A stretch of 6,570 nt of DNA, from the NCBI GenBank assembly GCA_902797405.1, contig CADBSP010000114.1, forward strand, positions 1-6,570, written 5' to 3'. The stretch comes from an uncultured Eubacteriales bacterium (GTDB taxonomy: Bacteria; Bacillota; Clostridia; Peptostreptococcales; Anaerovoracaceae). The notes beneath the pieces are model-generated. The model was not told the DNA's origin. It was given only the letters and a program-made list of their open reading frames with translations, and did not search any database. Both the position numbers and the translations under genes were made by a program. This document shows, one piece after another, positions 1 to 6,570 of the stretch (its first letter is position 1; the number at the start of each line of letters is the position of its first letter).

Positions 1-9
1 TAATAATCC

Positions 10-48
10 AAGGGCGGTCCTTCTTGGAGGGGCCGCCTTTAATACTTT
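10..48 (+). terminator. GC-rich hairpin with weak T-rich tail upstream of arcC
   Basis: The arms at 10-20 and 30-40 pair over 11 positions (nine Watson-Crick pairs and two G-T wobbles) around a 9-base loop. The tail is TTTAATACTTT rather than a clean T run. Tandem TAA triplets at positions 1-6 could be the stop of an unseen upstream gene. The hairpin could be a leaky terminator for that gene or an RNA-processing and stability element inside an arc operon, since arcC starts only 24 bases after the stem. No promoter for arcC is evident after it, which favours partial read-through. This is inferred from pairing by eye, without a folding calculation. Confidence 0.6.
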
Positions 49-64
49 ATAAAGGAGAATAAAA

Positions 65-1009
65 ATGGCAGAGAAAATAGTAATCGCTCTCGGTGGAAAT
101 GCCCTCCAGTCAGGAAAGGCCGATCCTACAGCCGAACAGCAGCTTGAAGTAGTAAAGGCAACCTGCGAACATATCGCTGAAATCAGCGGCATGGGATATG
201 AGGTTGGCATTGTTCATGGTAACGGTCCTCAGGTTGGTCGCATCCTTCTGGCTTCTGAGACAGCAAAGGACGTAACACCTGCAATGCCTTTCGACGTATG
301 CGGAGCAATGTCACAGGGATATATCGGTTACCACATCCAGCAGGGACTAAAGCAGGCACTTAAGGATAGAGGCAGAAATGTACCTGTTGCAACAATTGTA
401 ACCCAGGTAGTGGTAGATAAGAACGATCCGGGATTCCAGAATCCAACCAAGCCAATAGGCCCATTCTATACAGAAGAGGAAGCAATGGCTCTTAAAGAAG
501 AAAAGGGTTATGCCGTAAAAGAAGACGCCGGCCGCGGATGGCGTAGAGTAGTTGCATCTCCGATTCCTCAGAGAATCGTCGAAATAGATGCGGTCAGAAC
601 TCTTTGGCCAACAACAATCACTATCTCTGTTGGCGGTGGCGGAATCCCTGTAATAGAAAACGAAAAGGGCGAACTGGAAGGTGTTGCCGCTGTAATCGAT
701 AAGGACTTTGCAGCGGAACTTCTAGCAGAGAACGTTGGTGCTGATTGCCTCATGATTCTCACTGAAGTAGATAAGGTTGCAATCAACTTCAATACTCCTG
801 AACAGAAAGACTTGGATAAACTTACTGTCGCAGAAGCAGAGAAGTACATCGAAGAAGGTCACTTTGCTCCGGGAAGCATGCTTCCTAAGATTCAGGCGGC
901 AATCAAATTCATAAAAGCCAACCCCGGAAAGAAAGCAATAATAACATCCCTCGACAAAGCAACATCTGCACTGGCAGGAAACGACGGAACAGTAATCGTT
1001 GCTTGGTAG
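65..1009 (+). CDS. arcC: Carbamate kinase
   Basis: ArcC carries out the last step of the arginine deiminase (or related carbamoyl phosphate) pathway in the cytoplasm: carbamoyl phosphate plus ADP gives ATP and carbamate, which breaks down to CO2 and NH3. The 314 residues match the family's usual length of about 310. Amino-acid-kinase fold motifs appear in order: ALGGNAL at 8-14, HGNGPQVG at 51-58, the ASPIPQRIVE segment at 164-173, the glycine-rich SVGGGGIPV at 188-196, IDKDFAAELLAE at 211-222, LTEVDKVAINF at 232-242, FAPGSMLPKIQAA at 267-279, and the C-terminal ITSL...AGNDGTVI region at 293-311. The ATG is preceded by AAAGGAG at 51-57 with 7-base spacing, which fixes the start. A strong terminator lies 41 bases after the stop. 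The usual partners arcA and arcB are not in the window and may lie upstream. Other amino-acid kinases such as ArgB or PyrH lack this motif set. Confidence 0.96.
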   Translation: MAEKIVIALGGNALQSGKADPTAEQQLEVVKATCEHIAEISGMGYEVGIVHGNGPQVGRILLASETAKDVTPAMPFDVCGAMSQGYIGYHIQQGLKQALKDRGRNVPVATIVTQVVVDKNDPGFQNPTKPIGPFYTEEEAMALKEEKGYAVKEDAGRGWRRVVASPIPQRIVEIDAVRTLWPTTITISVGGGGIPVIENEKGELEGVAAVIDKDFAAELLAENVGADCLMILTEVDKVAINFNTPEQKDLDKLTVAEAEKYIEEGHFAPGSMLPKIQAAIKFIKANPGKKAIITSLDKATSALAGNDGTVIVAW

Positions 1010-1049
1010 TAAGAATTGCAAATAGGCTTAATAATTTAGATGATTAACA

Positions 1050-1086
1050 ACAAGAGGTGGATTCTTCCCCCTCTTGTGTTTTTTTT
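1050..1086 (+). terminator. Intrinsic terminator after arcC
   Basis: The arms at 1050-1060 and 1067-1077 pair over 11 positions with one T-C mismatch, around the 6-base loop ATTCTT. One base later there is an uninterrupted run of eight Ts (1079-1086). This is a textbook Rho-independent terminator. It should separate arcC transcription from the ATPase-argH unit downstream. Confidence 0.92.
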
Positions 1087-1110
1087 ATTGATGTAGTAAG
1101 ATTAGACAAA

Positions 1111-1197
1111 CCTATAAAGACCTATAAAAGAAATAAAAACCTATAAAAACCTATAAAAAATATATAAACCTATAAAGACCTATAACTCGGGAAATAA
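1111..1197 (+). repeat. A/T-rich CCTATAA array: three 29-bp units
   Basis: Six copies of CCTATAA start at 1111, 1121, 1140, 1150, 1169 and 1179; the first five extend to CCTATAAA. They form three pairs 10 bp apart, and the pairs recur exactly every 29 bp (1111-1139, 1140-1168, 1169-1197). The third slot of units one and two is a degenerate A/T-rich version. The array fills most of the gap between the arcC terminator and the ATPase ribosome site, and its last unit runs up to that site. Each copy contains TATAA, so several could act as -10-like boxes. A TAGACA at 1103-1108 is a 5/6 match to a -35 box, but its spacing to the nearest TATAAA is too short (14 bases). TTGATG at 1088-1093 lies 19 bases before TATAAA at 1113. 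The function is unknown; a regulator-binding array, a promoter with curved DNA, or simple-sequence expansion are all possible. Confidence 0.85.
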
Positions 1198-1202
1198 GGA
1201 GG
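1196..1202 (+). promoter_or_regulatory. Ribosome binding site fixing the GTG start of the ATPase
   Basis: AAGGAGG lies 8 bases before GTG at 1211. This near-perfect Shine-Dalgarno at ideal spacing is why the non-ATG start is preferred; the protein's family-typical N-terminus (TPSFG at residues 7-11) begins right after it. Confidence 0.9.
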
Positions 1203-1210
1203 GACTTAAG

Positions 1211-2251
1211 GTGGGTAACAATCTTTATACACCAAGCTTCGGAAAGAGCCCTGCACAGCATATTACAAGAGTTGTGGAGCTAAACACGATCAAAGAAACT
1301 TTTAATAACACGCCCCCGAACCAACAGGCCTACATAATAACCGGAGTCAGGGGCTCCGGGAAAACTGTTTTGATGACAGATATTTCGAAGGAACTTGCAA
1401 AGGATGATTCTTGGATTGTTGTTGAATTAAACCCGGAGAGAGACCTGCTTATTGCTCTTGCTTCCAAGCTCGGCAATATGAGCTCTTTGTCAAAGATATT
1501 CAAGTCTGCAAAAATCAATGTATCCATCCTTGGCGTAGGTGTGGAGATTGAGATTAATGGTGCACCCGTAGATATCGAGGTCGCATTACAGGAAATGCTG
1601 GCGGCATTAGATAAAAAAGGAAAAAAGGTGCTTGTTACGATAGATGAAGTATCGAGTAATAAAAACATGAGAATCTTTACTTCAGCATTTCAAATATTTA
1701 TACGACAGGACCTTCCCCTATTCTTGATTATGACAGGGCTTTACGAAAATGTAGATGCACTTCAAAATGAAAAGACCCTAACGTTTTTACATAGGGCGCC
1801 AAAGATATATATGAAACCACTTAATTACGGAGCCATGTCTGCGAATTACTTCAAGGAATTGCCCGTAGATGCCGATGAGGCTGATAAGATGGCGCAAATG
1901 ACCAAAGGCTTTTCTTTCGCATTTCAGGCGCTAGGGTTCTTGGTTTACGAGCAAAAGGGTTTAAATGACGAAGTCATGGTTTTATACAAACAATACCTGG
2001 AGGAATACGTATACAATAAGATTTGGAGCGAGCTTTCGCCAAAGGATAGAGAAATAGCGACTGCAATTGCAGAATCTAAAACCGGCAAAATAGCGGACGT
2101 TCGGGAAAAACTAAATATGTCTAACGGAGACTTTTCTCCGTATAGAGATAGATTAATAAAAAGAGGCATTTTGGACGGAAGCGCATATGGCGTTGTATCT
2201 TTTGTGCTTCCTTATTTCGAGGAATTCGTTATAAGAAATAAGAACTATTAA
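1211..2251 (+). CDS. P-loop ATPase (AAA/STAND-like) with probable C-terminal winged helix
   Basis: This is a 346-residue, apparently complete ATP-binding protein of the widespread bacterial type that begins with a TPSFG-like segment (7-11) and is usually annotated only as an ATP-binding or AAA-family protein. Walker A is GVRGSGKT at 45-52. Walker B is VLVTIDEV at 140-147, with Asp145-Glu146. A probable sensor strand is LFLIMTG at 170-176, and HRAPK at 194-198 offers a candidate arginine finger (a guess). Residues from about 276 to the end (LSPKDREIATAIAE, then REKLNMSNGDFSPYRDRLIKRGIL) look like a winged helix-turn-helix of the kind appended to STAND and Orc/Cdc6-type ATPases. No signal peptide or membrane segment is seen, so it should be cytoplasmic. 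argH follows after 17 bases with no terminator, so the two are probably co-transcribed. The substrate and biological role are unknown. Possible roles include a signalling ATPase, a transcription regulator, or a defence-related NTPase; none can be chosen from this sequence. Confidence 0.85.
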   Translation: MGNNLYTPSFGKSPAQHITRVVELNTIKETFNNTPPNQQAYIITGVRGSGKTVLMTDISKELAKDDSWIVVELNPERDLLIALASKLGNMSSLSKIFKSAKINVSILGVGVEIEINGAPVDIEVALQEMLAALDKKGKKVLVTIDEVSSNKNMRIFTSAFQIFIRQDLPLFLIMTGLYENVDALQNEKTLTFLHRAPKIYMKPLNYGAMSANYFKELPVDADEADKMAQMTKGFSFAFQALGFLVYEQKGLNDEVMVLYKQYLEEYVYNKIWSELSPKDREIATAIAESKTGKIADVREKLNMSNGDFSPYRDRLIKRGILDGSAYGVVSFVLPYFEEFVIRNKNY

Positions 2252-2268
2252 TATTAAGAGAGGTTGTT

Positions 2269-3759
2269 ATGGCACTTTGGAGCGGAAGATTTGAAAAGGA
2301 TATGGATGAATTGGTAAAGAAATTCAATGCATCCATCCCCTTTGATCAAAGATTGTATAATGAAGATATAGATGGCAGCATAGCCCACGTTACGATGCTC
2401 GCAAACCAGGGAATCGTAACTGAAGACGAGAGAGATGAAATAATAAAGGGGCTAGAGGAAATCCGAGAGGAAATCCGAGAGAGCATCTATGAGGCATCGG
2501 ACGGAGCCATGATTAGTCCGCTCTTTTCCTATGAGGACGAGGATATTCATATGGCAATCGAATCCAGGCTGATAGGCAGAATCGGAGAAACGGGAAAAAA
2601 ACTCCACACCGCCCGCAGCAGAAACGACCAGGTTCAATTGGATTGCAGACTTTATCTTCAGAAGAAGATCGGCATGATAGCTGCGGCTTTGATAAAGTTC
2701 GAAAATATAATACTGGATAAGGCCCGGGATTACGTGGATGTTCTTATGCCTGGTTTTACACACATTCAGCATGCGCAGCCAATAACTGTTGGTTTCTATT
2801 TCATGGCATACTTCCAGATGTTCAAAAGAGATTTGGAAAGACTGAAGGATTGCTACAGTAGAATGGACTATTCGCCTCTGGGCTCCTGTGCGTTAGCCGG
2901 AACCACCTTCCCAATCGATAGACATGAGACTGCTGCGATGCTCGGGTTCTCGGGTCCGGCGGAAAACGCTATGGATTCAGTGAGCGATAGAGACTATATG
3001 ATAGAGTTTCTAAATGCAGCAGCTATTTCCATGATGCATATTTCCCGCTGGGCAGAGGAATTCACCTGGTGGAATGCCAGCGAGTTTTCGTTTATAGATA
3101 TAGATGATAGTTTCTGCACGGGAAGTAGCATAATGCCGCAGAAAAAGAATCCTGATATGGCGGAGCTTCTAAGAGGAAAATGTGGAAGAGTCTACGGCGA
3201 CCTGATGGCCCTTCTAACCGTGATGAAGGGGACGCCACTGGCCTTTAATAAGGACTTCCAGGAAGACAAAGAGCGAATCTTTGATGCCGCGGACACATGG
3301 GTAACCAGCATAGAGATTCTGGCCAAGATGATAGAGCATAGCCACTTCCGTCAGGATGTATTGGAAGCGCAATTAGTCCATGGATTCCTAAATGCGACCG
3401 ATGTTGCTGAGCATTTGGCTCAGGAAGGCATTCCATTCAGGGAGGCACATGAATTGGTCGGCCGCATGGTCAGGCTCTGTGAAGAAAAGACTTTAGAGAA
3501 TAAGGAAATAGTGTCCGAAGGTGATGCTGGCTCCGGAGAAGGAAAACCCGCAGGTTATGTCTATGGATTGGAAGACTTAAGTGATGAGGACTTGGCTCAG
3601 ATTGATGAAAGACTATCAAAGAAGCTGCTCGGTGATATAAGCATCCGTGCATGTGTGGACGCCAGGAAATCCTTTGGTGGCACTGCACCATCCGAAGTTA
3701 TGAGGCAGATAGAGGTGGGACGAAGCTGGCTGGCGGAGTTCACGGAAAACGAAGAGTGA
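2269..3759 (+). CDS. argH: Argininosuccinate lyase
   Basis: ArgH cleaves argininosuccinate into arginine and fumarate, the last step of arginine biosynthesis; it acts as a cytoplasmic homotetramer. Family motifs are clear: LWSGRF at 3-8, EDIH at 91-94, KLHTARSRNDQ at 111-121 (HTG in most homologues is HTA here), THIQHAQP at 164-171 with the catalytic His expected at 168, SPLGSCALAGTTFPIDR at 202-218, and the fumarase/aspartase-superfamily signature GSSIMPQKKNPD at 285-296 carrying the catalytic serine loop. At 496 residues it is longer than the usual 455-470. By recalled comparison with Bacillus subtilis ArgH, the extra length lies in about 10 residues near 72-90 and about 24 residues near 411-434, the latter Gly/Ser/Glu-rich. 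The start has AGAGAGG 5 bases upstream. argG is not in the window. The gene probably shares a transcript with the ATPase before it. Confidence 0.96.
   Translation: MALWSGRFEKDMDELVKKFNASIPFDQRLYNEDIDGSIAHVTMLANQGIVTEDERDEIIKGLEEIREEIRESIYEASDGAMISPLFSYEDEDIHMAIESRLIGRIGETGKKLHTARSRNDQVQLDCRLYLQKKIGMIAAALIKFENIILDKARDYVDVLMPGFTHIQHAQPITVGFYFMAYFQMFKRDLERLKDCYSRMDYSPLGSCALAGTTFPIDRHETAAMLGFSGPAENAMDSVSDRDYMIEFLNAAAISMMHISRWAEEFTWWNASEFSFIDIDDSFCTGSSIMPQKKNPDMAELLRGKCGRVYGDLMALLTVMKGTPLAFNKDFQEDKERIFDAADTWVTSIEILAKMIEHSHFRQDVLEAQLVHGFLNATDVAEHLAQEGIPFREAHELVGRMVRLCEEKTLENKEIVSEGDAGSGEGKPAGYVYGLEDLSDEDLAQIDERLSKKLLGDISIRACVDARKSFGGTAPSEVMRQIEVGRSWLAEFTENEE
2454..2481 (+). repeat. 12-bp in-frame tandem duplication inside argH
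   Basis: The 12-base unit AGAGGAAATCCG occurs twice back to back (2454-2465, 2466-2477), followed by AGAG from a partial third copy. Because the unit is a multiple of three, it keeps frame and produces the peptide EEIREEIRE at about residues 63-71. It sits next to the N-terminal insertion of ArgH. Confidence 0.85.
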
Positions 3760-3762
3760 TAA

Positions 3763-3876
<114 letters not shown>

Positions 3877-3908
3877 AATGATAAAAAACAACAGGATGAA
3901 TAATTAAT

Positions 3909-3915
3909 AAAGGAG
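3909..3915 (+). promoter_or_regulatory. tex ribosome binding site with unusually long spacer
   Basis: AAAGGAG is a strong Shine-Dalgarno, but 14 bases separate it from the tex ATG at 3930, against the usual 5-9. An in-frame TAA at 3921-3923 rules out an upstream in-frame start, and the N-terminus from MDIIKKLATEFGL is typical for Tex, so the start stands. Confidence 0.75.
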
Positions 3916-3929
3916 AACTCTAACAGCAT

Positions 3930-6101
3930 ATGGACATAATAAAAAAACTTGCAACGGAATTTGGTTTACAGAGTAAACAGGTTGAGAGTACAGTAAATCT
4001 TATCGATGAGGGGAATACCATTCCCTTTATCGCTCGTTACAGAAAGGAAGTTACAGGGGGACTTAGCGACGAAGTGCTCCGTGACCTGGACGAGAGACTG
4101 GCATATCTAAGAAGCCTGGAAGAGCGCAAGGAGGAAGTGCTTCGATTAATCGAGGAGCAGGGAAAGCTTACGGAAGAGCTTGCAGAGGAAATCAGGAAGG
4201 CAGAAGTGCTCCAGAGAGTTGAAGATTTATATAAGCCCTTCAAGCAAAAGAAACAAACGAGAGCCAGCAAGGCCAAGGAGCGCGGACTGGAACCTCTCGC
4301 AATGATAATAAATATGCAGCAGGAGAAGTCCGGTAATCCGCTCGACCTGGCTGCTCCATATGTTGATCCCGAAAAGGAAGTTCCAACAGCGGAGGATGCA
4401 ATCCAGGGAGCTTGCGATATCATTGCGGAGATGATTGCGGATAATGCTGACTATATTTCAGAAATCAGGGAGCGAACCTTTGATAGAGGAATGATTGTAA
4501 CTGAAGCGACGGATTCCGAAGAAAAGTCGGTCTATGACATGTATTACGGAAAGACGGAAGCCCTGTCAAAGGTCCCGAACCACAGAATACTCGCTATCAA
4601 TCGTGGAGAAAAAGAAGGGAAGCTTAAGGTTGGCGTAGAAGTCACTCAGGATGAAATGACCGGCTATTTGGAGAAGCAGGTAATAAGGGGTGACTCCATA
4701 TTCAGAGATAAGCTCGTTTCCACAGTGGAGGATTCATATAAGAGACTAATCGCACCGTCGGTTGAAAGAGAGATGAGAAACCGTTTGACCGAGAGAGCGG
4801 AAGAGGAAGCTATAAAGGTCTTTGCTAAAAATACGGAGAAGCTTCTCATGGTTCCGCCTGTAAGAGGTAAGAGAATAATCAGCATCGATCCAGGCTACAG
4901 AACAGGATGCAAGGTTGCTGTTATAGACGAAACCGGAAAACTTTTGGCTTACACAACCATCTATCCGACCCAGCCAAAGAACGATATCGAGGGAACGGAA
5001 AGAATATTAACTAAGCTAATCGAAAAATACGGAATCAATGTAATAGTAATAGGAAACGGAACCGCATCCAGAGAGACAGAGGAAGTCGTCGCCAATTATC
5101 TAAAGAAGAATTCATATAAAATAGAATACACCATAGTAAATGAAGCGGGTGCTTCCATCTACTCCGCATCAAAACTGGCGACGGAGGAGTATCCTGATTT
5201 AGATGTAACAACCAGGGGCGCAATGTCTTTGGGAAGAAGGCTTCAGGATCCGCTGGCGGAGCTCGTAAAGATAGATCCAAAGCACATCGGCGTAGGACAG
5301 TACCAGCACGACATGAACCAAAAGAAGTTGGACACAGCACTAACCGGCGTAGTGGAAGACTGCGTAAACAGAGTAGGTGTAGATTTGAATACTGCATCCC
5401 CATCGCTTCTTTCATATGTTGCTGGAATCAGCGGACCGGTATCAAAGAATATAGTAAAGTATCGTGAGGAGCAGGGTAGGTTCAAGAACCGAAAGGAGCT
5501 TCTGAAAGTAGCCAAGCTCGGCCCCAAAGCCTACGAGCAGTGCGCAGGGTTCCTAAGAATAAGCGGAGGAGACGAACCGCTGGACCAGACTGCGGTTCAC
5601 CCTGAGTCCTACGATGCAGCTAAGGCCATGATGTCTAAAACAGGAATAACGGGAGAAGACATAAAAGGTGGAGGCGCATCTGATATCGACGAAAAGATAT
5701 TCCAGGCCTATCCGGCGCTTAAGAGAGAGGACAGCCTAACTAAGATGGCAGAAGATTTGGGCCTCGGAATTCCAACTCTTAGGGACATCATAGAGGAAAT
5801 GAAAAAGCCGGGAAGAGATCCCAGAGAAGACGCACCACCTGTAGTCTTTAGGAGCGACGTCAGGGACTTTGATGACCTGAAGGAAGGAATGGAATTATCC
5901 GGAACAGTCAGGAACGTTGTTGACTTTGGTGCCTTTGTTGACATAGGAGTTAAGCAGGATGGGCTAGTTCACATTTCGGAACTCAGCAACAAATTCGTGA
6001 AGCATCCTATGGATGTAGTTGCGGTAGGTGACACAGTAAAGGTGAAGATTCTTTCAGTGGATAGGGATAAGGGTAAGATTTCTCTAACCATGAAGATATG
6101 A
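3930..6101 (+). CDS. tex: Tex-family transcription accessory protein (S1 RNA-binding)
   Basis: Tex is a conserved cytoplasmic nucleic-acid-binding protein related to eukaryotic Spt6. It is implicated in transcription and, in some pathogens, in toxin gene expression and stress tolerance; its exact role in Firmicutes is not settled. The 723 residues match the family length of about 720-780. The N-terminal helical region contains the hallmark NTIPFIARYRKEVTGGL at 29-45 and LYKPFKQKKQTRASKAKERGLEPLA at 100-124. The YqgF/RNase H-like domain runs from about 315 to 440, with ISIDPGYRTGCKVAVID at 317-333 and IGNGTASRETE at 374-384. Helix-hairpin-helix elements span about 485-545 (NTAS, VAGISGPVSKNIVKYR, LGPKAYEQCAGFLRI). 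The S1 domain runs from about 650 to 722, with GTVRNVVDFGAFVDIG at 658-673 and GLVHISELS at 678-686. All domains are intact. The gene lies 170 bases after argH, beyond the microsatellite; no terminator is seen in that gap, so read-through from argH is possible. The HAD gene follows 41 bases later. Confidence 0.96.
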   Translation: MDIIKKLATEFGLQSKQVESTVNLIDEGNTIPFIARYRKEVTGGLSDEVLRDLDERLAYLRSLEERKEEVLRLIEEQGKLTEELAEEIRKAEVLQRVEDLYKPFKQKKQTRASKAKERGLEPLAMIINMQQEKSGNPLDLAAPYVDPEKEVPTAEDAIQGACDIIAEMIADNADYISEIRERTFDRGMIVTEATDSEEKSVYDMYYGKTEALSKVPNHRILAINRGEKEGKLKVGVEVTQDEMTGYLEKQVIRGDSIFRDKLVSTVEDSYKRLIAPSVEREMRNRLTERAEEEAIKVFAKNTEKLLMVPPVRGKRIISIDPGYRTGCKVAVIDETGKLLAYTTIYPTQPKNDIEGTERILTKLIEKYGINVIVIGNGTASRETEEVVANYLKKNSYKIEYTIVNEAGASIYSASKLATEEYPDLDVTTRGAMSLGRRLQDPLAELVKIDPKHIGVGQYQHDMNQKKLDTALTGVVEDCVNRVGVDLNTASPSLLSYVAGISGPVSKNIVKYREEQGRFKNRKELLKVAKLGPKAYEQCAGFLRISGGDEPLDQTAVHPESYDAAKAMMSKTGITGEDIKGGGASDIDEKIFQAYPALKREDSLTKMAEDLGLGIPTLRDIIEEMKKPGRDPREDAPPVVFRSDVRDFDDLKEGMELSGTVRNVVDFGAFVDIGVKQDGLVHISELSNKFVKHPMDVVAVGDTVKVKILSVDRDKGKISLTMKI

Positions 6102-6142
6102 TGATGAGCGAAAGCTAAGAAACAAAAAACAGGGAAAGATTT

Positions 6143-6570
6143 ATGAAGATTAACACAGTGATTTTTGACTTTGATGGAACTATTGCCGATACAAACAAAA
6201 TAATTATTGACTCCTGGCAAGCGGTTTATAAGGCGTACACAGGAAAGGAAGGAGATGTAGATTATATACTCTCCACCTTTGGTGAGCCATTATATGATTC
6301 CATGGAAAAGGCATTTCCTGAACATGATGTAGAGGAAACTGTAGCAATATACAGAGGCTACCAAAAGGAAATATATAAAAAGGAGATTAAATTATTTCCA
6401 GGAATGGGAGAACTAATCAAAGGACTGAAGGACAAGGGCTATAAAATTGGAATCGTAACATCCAGACTAAAGGCTCCGACCTATGAAGGCTTGGATGTTT
6501 TCGGGATAGCTGATTTAATAGATGAAATCGTCACCGTGGAAGACACAGATAAACATAAGCCGGATCCGGA
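6143..6570 (+). CDS. HAD-family phosphatase, PpaX/phosphoglycolate phosphatase-like (3' end cut by window)
   Basis: The open frame runs from ATG 6143 to the window edge (142 codons, no stop), so the C-terminus is missing. HAD motif I is VIFDFDGTIADT at 6-17, with nucleophile Asp9 and acid/base Asp11. A helical cap of subfamily IA type follows (about 18-83), then LFPGMGELIKGLKDKGYKIGIVTSR at 84-108 with motif II Thr106/Ser107, and motif III KPDP at 139-142 with Lys139. The layout resembles PpaX pyrophosphatase and Gph phosphoglycolate phosphatase, which hydrolyse small phosphorylated metabolites. HAD specificity cannot be set from these motifs, so no symbol is given. The start is supported by AGGGA at 6131-6135, 7 bases upstream, and by the family-typical N-terminus. 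The gene lies 41 bases after tex with no hairpin terminator between them, so co-transcription with tex is likely. Confidence 0.9.
   Translation, partial: MKINTVIFDFDGTIADTNKIIIDSWQAVYKAYTGKEGDVDYILSTFGEPLYDSMEKAFPEHDVEETVAIYRGYQKEIYKKEIKLFPGMGELIKGLKDKGYKIGIVTSRLKAPTYEGLDVFGIADLIDEIVTVEDTDKHKPDP

Noticed and set aside
45..54. Palindrome CTTTATAAAG before arcC
   Set aside because: It is a 10-base A/T-rich palindrome overlapping the ribosome site; it is short enough to arise by chance and has no second copy to suggest an operator.
722..1021. Minus-strand open frames over arcC (568-849, 722-1021)
   Set aside because: They lie fully antisense to a well-supported gene, have low-complexity or cysteine-rich translations, and lack ribosome sites.
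1111..1197. CRISPR array or plasmid-type iterons
   Set aside because: Units are too short and A/T-rich, with no unique spacers of CRISPR length and no cas genes. No replication initiator gene is recognised nearby, although the ATPase loosely resembles Orc/Cdc6-type proteins, so an origin cannot be claimed.
4037..4423. Minus-strand open frames over tex (4037-4423, 5035-5415 and others)
   Set aside because: Ser/Leu-rich translations are typical shadows of a Glu/Lys/Arg-rich gene on the other strand.
6104..6115. Small hairpin AGC-GAAA-GCT between tex and the HAD gene
   Set aside because: A 3-bp stem with no following T run is too weak for a terminator.

Overview
The window looks like chromosomal DNA from a moderately AT-rich, low-GC Gram-positive bacterium, most likely an anaerobic Clostridia-type Firmicute. 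The reasons are strong AAAGGAG-type ribosome sites, frequent AGA and ATA codons, a GTG start with a perfect Shine-Dalgarno, a U-tailed intrinsic terminator, and clostridial-looking versions of carbamate kinase, argininosuccinate lyase and Tex. The genus cannot be fixed from the sequence alone. All genes are on the + strand.

Layout. Positions 1-64 hold the tail of an unseen upstream unit: tandem TAA triplets at 1-6, then a GC-rich hairpin and a weak T-rich tail. Next comes arcC (carbamate kinase, 65-1009), closed by a strong intrinsic terminator (1050-1086). The 201-base gap after arcC then carries an unusual A/T-rich array of CCTATAAA copies (1111-1197), arranged as pairs 10 bp apart within three 29-bp units. 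Directly after it is a GTG-started P-loop ATPase with a likely C-terminal winged helix (1211-2251). argH (argininosuccinate lyase, 2269-3759) follows after only 17 bases and is probably co-transcribed with it. The 170-base gap between argH and tex holds a hexanucleotide microsatellite that keeps one 6-bp register for about 19 units (3763-3876), ending in a perfect TATAAT. tex (YqgF/HhH/S1 transcription accessory protein, 3930-6101) comes next. Last is the first 142 codons of a HAD-family phosphatase resembling PpaX (6143 to the window edge), with no terminator between it and tex.

How the genes fit together. arcC belongs to the energy-yielding end of arginine catabolism (carbamoyl phosphate + ADP to ATP, CO2 and NH3). 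argH makes or reversibly cleaves argininosuccinate. The two lie on either side of the ATPase but are split by a terminator, so they form separate transcription units. tex and the HAD gene are housekeeping neighbours. The main novelty is in the two patterned intergenic regions, the orphan ATPase linked to argH, and two insertions in ArgH. No mobile element, CRISPR array, tRNA or rRNA was seen, and I found no clear evidence of a new multi-gene system.
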